The position numbers and the translations under genes were made by a program. From the IMG/VR virus record IMGVR_UViG_3300050166_000025, positions 62,001 to 126,000 of that record: DNA of 64,000 nucleotides, one strand, 5' to 3'. Below, piece after piece: positions 1-7,127 of this stretch. Below the pieces are notes generated by a model. It saw nothing but the letters and a program-made list of their open reading frames with translations, did not search any database and was not told the origin of the DNA. Positions within the stretch are counted from its first letter, which is position 1; every line of letters starts with the position of its first letter. This DNA is from a virus.

Positions 1-2
1 TT

Positions 3-953
3 TTATAGTTTATTAAATTTGTAACCTTCTGTGTTTATTGCGGCCTGACTTTTTTTACGGCTCGTAAGCTGTTGAGCTGGCAATCCTGTATTTGCAAATT
101 GTCTTATCAGAGTTATATTGAAATTGAATTCATTGACTATTGCATGTAAACCTTCTCTATACAAAATATTGCCGTCTCTATCTATGATTTCGTATTTATC
201 TCCTGGCTTTTTCTTTCTATTTCTCATTTTTTCAATGAATTCTGGATCTTGCCAATGCTTTTTTATTGTGCTTCCCGCCTTTTCTCTTTTAGCAGGATCT
301 TTGTTGACATCATTCATTTTATTTTTAAATGAAATACGTTCTTCTTCACTCATATTTTCATATCTCTTGATGCCTCTTTCGCTAGCAACATTCGGATTAT
401 TCTTAAAGTATTCTTTCATCTGTTCAGACTTTATTAATTTAAGTTCATCTGTCCAATTCTCTTTATTGATCTCGCATCTTTTTTCGTACTGTTCTTCGCT
501 TAAATTGTCCCATCCCTTTTTTGATCTTCGGCCCTGTTCTTCGGATGACAATTTTTTCATAGATTCAGATCTTTTTTTACAAAAAGAATCATATTTTTCC
601 TTGTCGTTTTTAAGTGTTTCCCATCCCTTCTTCGCTGCAGCCGAAACCAAATCAGAATCTTTATAAACTTTAGAGTTCATAAAATTAAGAGTGCGTTGAT
701 ACGCCCTATTATTGTAAGCTTTAAATAAGATTTCATGAGCCTTAATGTGATCTTCATATTTCAACCTTATCATATTCCAACTTTCAGTAATGTATTCAGG
801 ATACTTTGACCTTGGCAATATATGATGAACTTCCGAATATGATTCGTTATCGTATGTGTAATTTAATAAAAAATCAATGTATTCTTCTAAATGAAGAGGT
901 GAATCTGGAAAACCTTCTGTTGATATAAAGATATTGTAAATTTCGTCTTTCAT
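3..953 (-). CDS. HNH homing endonuclease with repeated DNA-binding modules
   Basis: 316-residue protein. An HNH nuclease core is visible at residues 41-75: His43-His44, Asn60, His69 and His73 in the usual spacing (EVHHILPRSK, then WNMIRL, then DHIKAHEIL). Residues 85-250 carry short charged repeats built around W/L-S-E-E-x and KKGW/KKHW words, like the NUMOD DNA-binding modules of phage homing endonucleases. The C-terminus (residues 250-316) looks like a NUMOD1/helix-turn-helix segment. Such enzymes nick or cut an uninvaded allele so that the element spreads. The gene lies 36 bases after the stop of a uvsW that lacks its last helicase motifs, so it probably belongs to an element inserted in uvsW. 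The start is preceded by AATATATA plus 4 nt. Family is clear; target and activity are inferred. Confidence 0.85.
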   Translation of the reverse strand: MKDEIYNIFISTEGFPDSPLHLEEYIDFLLNYTYDNESYSEVHHILPRSKYPEYITESWNMIRLKYEDHIKAHEILFKAYNNRAYQRTLNFMNSKVYKDSDLVSAAAKKGWETLKNDKEKYDSFCKKRSESMKKLSSEEQGRRSKKGWDNLSEEQYEKRCEINKENWTDELKLIKSEQMKEYFKNNPNVASERGIKRYENMSEEERISFKNKMNDVNKDPAKREKAGSTIKKHWQDPEFIEKMRNRKKKPGDKYEIIDRDGNILYREGLHAIVNEFNFNITLIRQFANTGLPAQQLTSRKKSQAAINTEGYKFNKL

Positions 954-957
954 ATAC

Positions 958-965
958 TATATATT
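958..965 (-). promoter_or_regulatory. AATATATA box, 4 nt before start of HNH gene
   Basis: AATATATA followed by GTAT and the ATG at 953. The box is like the T4 late-promoter core (TATAAATA). At this spacing RNA would start at or next to the A of the ATG, giving a leaderless transcript. Promoter function is inferred from recurrence. Confidence 0.55.
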
Positions 966-989
966 CGTCAAACTTTACGATAATACCAG

Positions 990-2357
990 TTATAGTTCTT
1001 TTATTTTTTGAATGATCCATTCATCATCTATATCATCGTCTAGTGTAATATCCTTTGCAAACTTAAAGCTGCCGTCCGATAGTGGCACCTTTGCGTACTG
1101 TAGTACCTTTATTATTTTTTCGCCAAACTCGATGATAGTATGGTCGTCTTGAGAATTTTCCATTTTCTTCTTATGCTCTTCTCTAATGTCCTTATCGGTA
1201 CCGCCGTCAACGTAATATACTTTCTTATTGCTCTTCTCTCTAAGCGCCTCGTATAGTTTTCTACCGTGTTCGATTCGGTGAAAAAGTACCAGAGAATTCC
1301 TTGGTACTCTGGAAATGACTGAGACAATGAAATCAAGCCTTGCCTGATTATTGACCACATAGTTTTGCTCCAGTTGAAAGACGTCTTTATTTTCATAACG
1401 GTTTAATGCTAAATCTTGGAATGCTTGTTTTGTTGTTTCTGGGGCATAATTCATTTCAATCACTTTCACTTTGCATCCTGCAATATAGCCTTCTTTTTGC
1501 AAGAAAGCTGCTTTTACCTCTGTGATAACCGGTCCGGTTTGCGACATTAGGGTTAATTTGTCTAGGGTTCCTTCCTTTGGAATGGTTCCTGTCAAGCCAA
1601 ATTTATAGCTTGCATTTCTACACTTACCTAAGATTTCTTTAATAGATGCTGATTTCATCTTGTGACACTCGTCAATTATAACTGCGTCAAACTCGTCGAA
1701 GTAGGCTACGTCTTTCTTAACCAGAGACTGGTATGTACCTATTACTACGTTTGAGTTGGGCTTAATAGTTTGTCCTGAAAATATTTGTTGAATTTTGATT
1801 CTAACCCCGTTTCGCCAGTTAAAATCTTGAAAGTCCTCAGTCGCTTGTACAACCAGTGAAACGTTAGGCACAATGAAAAGAATCTTAGCTGCCTTTTGAT
1901 GCTCTAACATATAGGCAACCGTCATGAATGAAATCATTGTTTTACCAGCGGAAGTTGCTAGTTCCGATAAGGACCTTTTGAATTTTAGGATATTAAAGGC
2001 CGCTTCGATTTGATAGTCTCTTGGAGTATCTTTGTAGCCGTCAAAAAAAGCTAGGGCCCAGGCTTCAAACTGCTCGGCCGATATGTTAGGGTCAAACATT
2101 CTAGTGACCCCGTTAATTTTTAGTTCAAACCTGTACTCTTTACACAGAGTCATCACATGTCTCCACAGCCCTGCTGGAATCCATTTATTGTCTTTTATAT
2201 ATGACACATAGCCATCCCAGACACCTCTTTTGACCAATGGATTAAATCTCCATCCCTCGATTCTTTTTGTTAGACTTATATTTAATTGTTCTAACTCCAG
2301 TTCCGACGCCTCATCAATGCTTAAGAATCTATTATCTTGCGTTAAACTTAATACCAA
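990..2357 (-). CDS. uvsW: UvsW-like superfamily 2 helicase, C-terminally interrupted
   Basis: Homologue of T4 UvsW, the branch-migrating helicase that unwinds R-loops and remodels forks. The N-terminal domain has the FNP...GxWDG words (residues 38-49). Walker A is TSAGKT (135-140), motif II is DECH (229-232), motif III is LTGT (255-258), and motif IV lies around 352-390 (LVLFH, YYVDGG). Homology ends near residue 409, where T4 UvsW continues into motifs V and VI. Here a foreign 46-residue tail follows and then a stop. The tail contains VPLSDGSFKFAKDI, which resembles a strand pair of intein/Hint domains. An HNH endonuclease gene follows directly, so this looks like a split gene or an intein/intron insertion; the missing part may lie left of the window. 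The start is TTG at 2357; an in-frame TGA lies just upstream and no ATG fits the N-terminal homology. Confidence 0.88.
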   Translation of the reverse strand: MVLSLTQDNRFLSIDEASELELEQLNISLTKRIEGWRFNPLVKRGVWDGYVSYIKDNKWIPAGLWRHVMTLCKEYRFELKINGVTRMFDPNISAEQFEAWALAFFDGYKDTPRDYQIEAAFNILKFKRSLSELATSAGKTMISFMTVAYMLEHQKAAKILFIVPNVSLVVQATEDFQDFNWRNGVRIKIQQIFSGQTIKPNSNVVIGTYQSLVKKDVAYFDEFDAVIIDECHKMKSASIKEILGKCRNASYKFGLTGTIPKEGTLDKLTLMSQTGPVITEVKAAFLQKEGYIAGCKVKVIEMNYAPETTKQAFQDLALNRYENKDVFQLEQNYVVNNQARLDFIVSVISRVPRNSLVLFHRIEHGRKLYEALREKSNKKVYYVDGGTDKDIREEHKKKMENSQDDHTIIEFGEKIIKVLQYAKVPLSDGSFKFAKDITLDDDIDDEWIIQKIKEL

Positions 2358-2373
2358 ACACGTAAACGTATTT

Positions 2374-2817
2374 TTACAATTGCTTCATATCCATGCGTTG
2401 CTTTATTGCAAAACCCATGTTGTCTAATGTTTTAACGGTACCAGTCAAAAAATCTTTGTGGTCCTCTAACATTTCATGAAGCTGTAATTCATCTGATAAA
2501 TCAGACTTAATAAACTTCTCTCTTTGAGAGTCTGTTAATTTATAATCATACGTATAGTATGAAATCCATCTTTCTTTATATAATTTGTCAATCTTACTCT
2601 TTTGTGTTCTAACTTTAGAGGCTAAAGATGCTAAAGCCTCTACTAGAATCTGTCTATAACTCAAGGCGAATGAAGCCACTTCGTGTAGAGAAGTTCCCGC
2701 CTTTAAATCCTCCGCCAAAACTTTTATTTTATTAGTCCAATCTAGTCTTTGTGCAGCTAGCATTTCATCTAGCCTAACTAGTTTATTGACTTTTGTTTCT
2801 TCAGGTGTATCTGACAT
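2374..2817 (-). CDS. uvsY: UvsY-like recombination mediator
   Basis: 147 residues, against 137 in T4 UvsY. UvsY loads the UvsX recombinase onto gp32-coated single-stranded DNA. The best evidence is the C-terminus: GFAIKQRMDMKQL matches the end of T4 UvsY (GFAIKHIQDM...) in spacing and identity. In the middle, an ER-x-x-YYTYDY segment followed by acidic residues corresponds to the T4 region RLDYYSG. The rest is helical and charged. The order gp32 - primase - uvsY - uvsW fits a T4-type recombination module. The stop is 16 nt before the TTG start of uvsW. Assignment rests on motif and gene order. Confidence 0.75.
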   Translation of the reverse strand: MSDTPEETKVNKLVRLDEMLAAQRLDWTNKIKVLAEDLKAGTSLHEVASFALSYRQILVEALASLASKVRTQKSKIDKLYKERWISYYTYDYKLTDSQREKFIKSDLSDELQLHEMLEDHKDFLTGTVKTLDNMGFAIKQRMDMKQL

Positions 2818-2828
2818 TTATGAGTTGT

Positions 2829-3044
2829 TTAAAACAATTGACCTTTACTCTTATCTTCTTTAATGTAAACCGAGGCAGTAAGCTTCTTTTTAAATACTGG
2901 CTTAACCTCTAGGGTCACTTCAGACCCTTCGTAATTTGGTACACTAGTACTGAAATCAACCAGTGATTTTAATCCTTTGTGTTTTGATCTCTCTTCGTTG
3001 AAATCATCAAATTCTTGCTCAATCATTCTTAATAGTCCGATCAT
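2829..3044 (-). CDS. small hypothetical protein
   Basis: 71 residues, not recognised. The N-terminus is an acidic helix (EQEFDDFNEERSK). The C-terminal half looks like beta strands with several Lys (VTLEVKPVFKKKL). The ATG overlaps the primase stop by 4 nt (ATGA), so the two are translationally coupled, and uvsY starts 11 nt after its stop. The position inside the recombination/replication operon suggests an accessory role there, but no function can be assigned. Confidence 0.6.
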   Translation of the reverse strand: MIGLLRMIEQEFDDFNEERSKHKGLKSLVDFSTSVPNYEGSEVTLEVKPVFKKKLTASVYIKEDKSKGQLF

Positions 3045-4114
3045 AGATAGTATGCGTCTAAGGGTGAAGTGCTAAAATAGGCTTCAATCTTTTTTAGACA
3101 GTCGCTTTTGACTGAATAGGATGCCATTACCAGATCGTTTAAATCTTTTATTTTGTTACTATATTTATCCATCTTAGTTTCTTTTAAGTATTTCTCCCAT
3201 GTGAAAACACTCTTGCCTCTCTTTAATTTCTGCATCATCTTTTCCTTACCCACTGTATCGTTGTCGAACATATATCTCATGGTTGGAATCTCGTCCAGCT
3301 CTGTCGTGTCTCTCTGCGCTGAAGCTAATGCCAATGAATTTGCCATAAACAATCGGTCCATTGGGCCTTCAAACACTGTTACAGGCCTTGTCATGTCAAC
3401 CTGCATAATGCCGAACAGGGTTGAAATCTTATTAATATTATCGTGTGTTTGCTCGTCTATTTCATAGGGTTGCCCTAACCATTCTTTGATTTTAGACAGC
3501 TCGTAAGTCAAGTATCTAGAACTTTTAGTTTTTACTAGGGCTCTTGATTGCATACCTATCACCTTATCTTCAGGTCCTAGATTAAGAATATAGAGTCTTT
3601 TATCACTTGGAGAATACATAAAATGATCCATCTTATTATGAAGCATTCTGCCTCGTAAATACATAAAGGCCATTTCTCCAACTACGATATCCTTAAATCC
3701 TAATTTATCTCTTAGGTCCTGTTTGGTTGGCGCTAGTTCTAATATTTTTGAAAATGTACCATGCTGTAGAACATCTGCGTGATTGGTTTCAATTCTGTGT
3801 TCCTTTACATAGTCAATCATTTCTATTGTATCATCCGCATTTAATTTAATGCCATGATCTTTTAAGAATTGATAAGCGTCATTATGTTGACCACAGTTGA
3901 AACAGTGATACTGTAATGAATCCCAGTATAGGTTGCCACGTTTCATTTTTTCATCCTTGGTGGAGTCACCACAATAGGGACATGCGATAGTAATACGACC
4001 TGGCATATCTTTGATCATGATCTTGCCACCCGTACGATGCTCTTTCACCACAACCTGTTTGAACAGGGTTTTGATTTTTGCCTTAAGCTGCTCTGTGATT
4101 TTGGTATTGCTCAT
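3041..4114 (-). CDS. 61: DNA primase, T4 gp61 type
   Basis: 357 residues, close to T4 gp61. Primases of this family make short RNA primers for lagging-strand synthesis and act with the gp41 helicase. A zinc-binding module is clear at residues 45-74: CPYC (45-48) and CFNC (71-74). The Toprim-like catalytic part follows, with Glu249 in VFEGPMDRLF and Asp284/Asp286 in FDNDTVGK. It heads the run primase - small protein - uvsY - uvsW and lies downstream of gp32. All key catalytic residues appear present. Confidence 0.88.
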   Translation of the reverse strand: MSNTKITEQLKAKIKTLFKQVVVKEHRTGGKIMIKDMPGRITIACPYCGDSTKDEKMKRGNLYWDSLQYHCFNCGQHNDAYQFLKDHGIKLNADDTIEMIDYVKEHRIETNHADVLQHGTFSKILELAPTKQDLRDKLGFKDIVVGEMAFMYLRGRMLHNKMDHFMYSPSDKRLYILNLGPEDKVIGMQSRALVKTKSSRYLTYELSKIKEWLGQPYEIDEQTHDNINKISTLFGIMQVDMTRPVTVFEGPMDRLFMANSLALASAQRDTTELDEIPTMRYMFDNDTVGKEKMMQKLKRGKSVFTWEKYLKETKMDKYSNKIKDLNDLVMASYSVKSDCLKKIEAYFSTSPLDAYYL

Positions 4115-4178
4115 CTTGCTTAAATAAGTAAAGACCTACCTCACGGCAAGTCTTTACTGTTAAACTGATTGAAATTGA

Positions 4179-5132
4179 TTAACCTAAGTCTAGGTCATTT
4201 AAGAATGCATCTAAGTCATCACCTGCGTCATCATTAGAAGATGAGCTGGATAAACCTGTCTCAGATGGAGCACCTAATTCAAAAGAATCAATGTTTGCAT
4301 TACCTGATGAGACTGCAGCTGCTTCTCTAACTGGAGCTGCTTTTTGTGCTCGTGGTTTATTTACGATGTCTTCCATCGCAGAGCCTGGGTTTAAATACTG
4401 ACGTAAGATTGAGTTTACAAAATCACGAGTTTGATCATCCCATACTTTATACTCATAAGGCTCTAATAAAGGAGCTTTGTCTAATTCTGCTTTAATAACC
4501 GACATGTTCTCTTTGGTCTTTTCAGCTGGAGAACCATCTACTAAGATAGCGCTCTTGCTTGGAGAGAATTTAGACTTATCATAGTTATTATAATCATTTT
4601 GACGAGTGATGATTAACTCAAAGTTCTTGCCTTCGAATAAATCGAATACTTGAGTTGGCTCGCCGAATGCTGGCTTTAATTCCTCGTCAATCTTCTCTTT
4701 GATTTTGTAACCAAATTTGAAGATTTTATACGTGCCTTCAAACTCTGGAAATTGAGGGTCTTTGATAACTTTAACTAATGCGTAATATTGTTCACGACGC
4801 TTTAATTGCTCGGACATCTTACGGTCTACTGCTGAATCACTTTTACGTAATTTGAAGAATGCATCTGCGATTGGGCACTTATCTCCGATTGAAGATGGTG
4901 AATCAACTAATTTACCTTCGCCACCTGCATCTTTCAGCCAGTGTACATACTTTTTAACTAATGAATTGCGAGGGTTTGCTGGGTTTGGAACAAAGCGAAT
5001 CAATGCTTTATAGGTTCCGTCTTTGCCTTGTTCGGCATCTGGTTTGTACAAGTCGTTGCTTCCTGTTGAAGCTGCTTGTTTGTGTGTGTCTACGTCATCA
5101 ACTCCTAGGTTGAAAATGTCAAAATCTGCCAT
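4179..5132 (-). CDS. 32: single-stranded DNA-binding protein gp32
   Basis: 317 residues, near the T4 gp32 length. gp32 coats ssDNA during replication, recombination and repair. The core shows the conserved words KYVHWLKD (about residues 61-68), a Tyr/Lys-rich binding cleft (YKIFKFGYKIKEK) and IITRQNDYNNYDKS. The tail is the expected acidic arm (DDAGDDLDAFLNDLDLG), which in T4 recruits partner proteins. The region that in T4 holds the His-Cys3 zinc site keeps only the His and one Cys (DKCPIADAF); the other two cysteines are absent, so zinc binding is probably lost. Codons are well suited to high expression, with few rare triplets. Confidence 0.9.
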   Translation of the reverse strand: MADFDIFNLGVDDVDTHKQAASTGSNDLYKPDAEQGKDGTYKALIRFVPNPANPRNSLVKKYVHWLKDAGGEGKLVDSPSSIGDKCPIADAFFKLRKSDSAVDRKMSEQLKRREQYYALVKVIKDPQFPEFEGTYKIFKFGYKIKEKIDEELKPAFGEPTQVFDLFEGKNFELIITRQNDYNNYDKSKFSPSKSAILVDGSPAEKTKENMSVIKAELDKAPLLEPYEYKVWDDQTRDFVNSILRQYLNPGSAMEDIVNKPRAQKAAPVREAAAVSSGNANIDSFELGAPSETGLSSSSSNDDAGDDLDAFLNDLDLG

Positions 5133-5227
5133 GTCTTTAATACTTTAAGTTTCTTTGAAAATTGTTAATTTCGTTAATCTGTTTAGGCCTTAAACTTTAA
5201 TAACTGTAATTTATACAGGAATACTCT

Positions 5228-5437
5228 CTATTGTTTCACTATCATACTCAGAATTTCACCAGAAGGCGCTTCATACTTGCCGGCCTCTATTTTAGTTAAG
5301 CCTGCTTTCCATAGAAGCTGTTCCATTTCAGTACCTAACAGTTTACCTGATAAGTGCATCTTGTTTAGTAATTCATATAGTTGAAAGTACTCTCCGGTGG
5401 TTAATTCGGGTTGATTGGATTGATATTGATTTTCCAT
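5228..5437 (-). CDS. small hypothetical protein
   Basis: 69 residues, not recognised. Mostly helical (GEYFQLYELLNKMHLSGKL, GTEMEQLLWKAG), ending in a short strand-rich piece. The start is supported by AATATATA four nt before the ATG, the same arrangement found before several other genes here. About 90 bases separate it from gp32 and about 100 from the RuvC-like gene; neither gap shows a further gene. Confidence 0.6.
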   Translation of the reverse strand: MENQYQSNQPELTTGEYFQLYELLNKMHLSGKLLGTEMEQLLWKAGLTKIEAGKYEAPSGEILSMIVKQ

Positions 5438-5441
5438 ATTC

Positions 5442-5449
5442 TATATATT
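5442..5449 (-). promoter_or_regulatory. AATATATA box, 4 nt before start of 69-residue gene
   Basis: AATATATA-GAAT-ATG. Same geometry as the other seven exact copies. Confidence 0.55.
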
Positions 5450-5538
5450 TGTAAATAATTTAAAAATAATCTGAGAATTGTGAAACTATCCCCTAAAGCT
5501 GCTATATAAGATTTGTTCTTCCGGGTTTGAAGGTCTAC

Positions 5539-6195
5539 TTAAAGGGAGGAGATATACTGGGCTAAGAAGTAAGCATCGACTAGATCATCAAAGGGTTTAG
5601 GAACCTTAGTGCCCACTTCAAGTCCTTTCGCAAACTTCCACACTTCTGAGCTTTCAAGACTCTTGTCTCCAAGACTGTTTGCAGTGAAAGCTTCCCATAA
5701 ATCCTTCTTGTTCATTCTACCACCGCCCGCAAACTTTTTAATTGAGGTAGGAGCAACTGTTACAATGTTAAACGGTTTAGCTAAAGGGCTGAAAGCTCTG
5801 TAAAGATTCAACTTAAAGATTGCTGCTCCCGCGGCCAGGTCGATTAGATTATTGGTACCACCTCCGCCGGAACCATAGGAAACACCTTCAAATGCAACAA
5901 TAGTGGGCTTAAAGGGCTCAATTAGTTCAGAGTCCCTAATGATAGAGATAATTTCATCCGAAGAGGTCATATATCTAGTTAGTTTCGACATCTCTTTTTC
6001 AGAGAACTCTTTTGAGGTTTCAAAGCCCGGTTGATATTGAAGTGTAATGTCTTTGCAAGCGGACAGTTCCTCCTGAATTCTAACCTCGGCTTTCGTGCCA
6101 CCTGCTTTAAGGTATGAGATAAACTTAGAGCCCTCTTCTGATTTTAAGAAGATGCCCGGGGAGTTAAGAGAAAAGTCAACAGCAATAATTTGCAT
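5539..6195 (-). CDS. RuvC-like Holliday junction resolvase / RNase H-fold nuclease
   Basis: 218 residues from the ATG at 6195. An upstream TTG would add 14 unrelated residues and overlap the preceding gene. The protein begins with the first RuvC strand and Asp7 (IIAVDFSLNSPG), then Glu103 (VAFEGVSYGSGGGG), the SIKKFAGG loop, and the final acidic pair Asp204/Asp207 (FDDLVDAYFLA). These are the four metal-binding acids of RuvC-type resolvases. T4 itself uses the unrelated gp49 endonuclease VII, so this is probably the phage's junction-resolving enzyme before packaging. The upstream stop and this ATG are joined as TAA-T-ATG, suggesting reinitiation. Confidence 0.8.
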   Translation of the reverse strand: MQIIAVDFSLNSPGIFLKSEEGSKFISYLKAGGTKAEVRIQEELSACKDITLQYQPGFETSKEFSEKEMSKLTRYMTSSDEIISIIRDSELIEPFKPTIVAFEGVSYGSGGGGTNNLIDLAAGAAIFKLNLYRAFSPLAKPFNIVTVAPTSIKKFAGGGRMNKKDLWEAFTANSLGDKSLESSEVWKFAKGLEVGTKVPKPFDDLVDAYFLAQYISSL

Positions 6196-6196
6196 A

Positions 6197-6565
6197 TTAG
6201 ATTCTTGTACCAAGTGATGAGCCAACTGCGGCGCCAACCAGTCTTGAAGTTAAAAGATCATAAAGAAGGCCAGATTGAACTCCTAAGGCTCTAGCCACTA
6301 CCTTACCAATAGTATTACCGAGAGCAAATCCAGTAAGACCACCTAGAAGAGAACCAAGAAGACCTTCATTAGTTAGTTCCTCGTTGAACTTTCCAATCTG
6401 AAGTACACCATTCTCATCTGAGTAATTTGTCATAAACTCGTCAATCGCACGACCTATCTTCTCTTCAAGCTCAGGAGTTAATTCCGATGTCAAGGATTCT
6501 TTTAACATGTCAAATTCATTGACTGTTACGTTCTGTTCTGCAAGATATTCGTTGAATGTTTTCAT
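6197..6565 (-). CDS. hypothetical protein with capsid-targeting-like N-terminus and glycine-zipper segment
   Basis: 122 residues. The start, MKTFNEYLAEQ, closely matches the capsid-targeting sequence of T4 internal proteins (MKTYQEFIAE), where the prohead protease cuts after Glu. Residues 65-122 are small and hydrophobic with a GxxxG pattern (LLGSLLGGLTGFALGNTIG), which suggests a glycine-zipper membrane-active segment. By analogy it could be packaged into the head and act on the host membrane at injection; this is inference. Preceded by AATATATA plus 4 nt. No enzymatic motif. Confidence 0.7.
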   Translation of the reverse strand: MKTFNEYLAEQNVTVNEFDMLKESLTSELTPELEEKIGRAIDEFMTNYSDENGVLQIGKFNEELTNEGLLGSLLGGLTGFALGNTIGKVVARALGVQSGLLYDLLTSRLVGAAVGSSLGTRI

Positions 6566-6569
6566 ACTC

Positions 6570-6577
6570 TATATATT
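6570..6577 (-). promoter_or_regulatory. AATATATA box, 4 nt before start of the MKTFNEYLAEQ gene
   Basis: AATATATA-GAGT-ATG at 6565. Confidence 0.55.
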
Positions 6578-7127
6578 AGTCTATTTCAAGCTCTATATTA
6601 AATTTGTTATAATAGAAGTTAATATCGAACGTGTTAAACTCTGCTACGTTTTGACTCATGTTAAGCTCTAGATCAGAAATAGAATTCATAATAGGCTTTT
6701 CAAATACCACAGAAACAAGATGAATCCCTTCACCGTCTAATAACTGTAGTTTAATATCGTTTGTAAATGGAGTAGCAACCTCCTTTGAGTAATAATATAG
6801 AAGAGTGTCTTGCATAATCCAGTAATTTATGAATCCATCTAAAGATTGCATCGTAACTGAGAATTGGCGATCTATTAAATTTTGAATGGGTTGAGCACCT
6901 CTAAAATATCTAGTGGTACCATCGTTGTTATTTTGTGTAACTGGATCAAAGTTTATTCCGGGAATACTCACACCTTGAATAGAGTAATTAATAAAATCTA
7001 TAGGTTCTGTTATGATATTACCTGGCATTCTATTCAAATACTTCTTGTACTTGTCAGCCACTTCCTTAGGAATAAACGTCCTAGGAAATTGAAAGTTAAA
7101 CAGATTATTTCTACTATTTAATATCAT
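6576..7127 (-). CDS. putative tail tube-like structural protein
   Basis: 183 residues. The composition is beta-rich with Asn/Tyr-rich loops. SIQGVSIPGINFD near residue 50 and a terminal FDINFYYNKFNIEL strand pair resemble T4-type tail-tube fold proteins (gp19, gp48, gp54). It follows the 680-residue structural gene with a TAATG overlap, so the two are translated together. Whether it is the main tube, a tube terminator or a baseplate tube protein cannot be told from sequence alone. Confidence 0.5.
   Translation of the reverse strand: MILNSRNNLFNFQFPRTFIPKEVADKYKKYLNRMPGNIITEPIDFINYSIQGVSIPGINFDPVTQNNNDGTTRYFRGAQPIQNLIDRQFSVTMQSLDGFINYWIMQDTLLYYYSKEVATPFTNDIKLQLLDGEGIHLVSVVFEKPIMNSISDLELNMSQNVAEFNTFDINFYYNKFNIELEID

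Noticed and set aside
990-1140. Simple frameshift sequencing error as the cause of the short uvsW
   Set aside because: The tail is not a shifted reading of motif V; it has its own intein-like words and is followed by an endonuclease gene, so insertion is more likely. It cannot be fully excluded without the flanking sequence.
1112-1396. Minus-strand frame inside uvsW
   Set aside because: Fully inside a gene with helicase motifs in another frame; no domain.
6196-6237. TTG-started extension of the RuvC-like protein
   Set aside because: It would overlap the upstream gene, and the fold begins right after the ATG at 6195.
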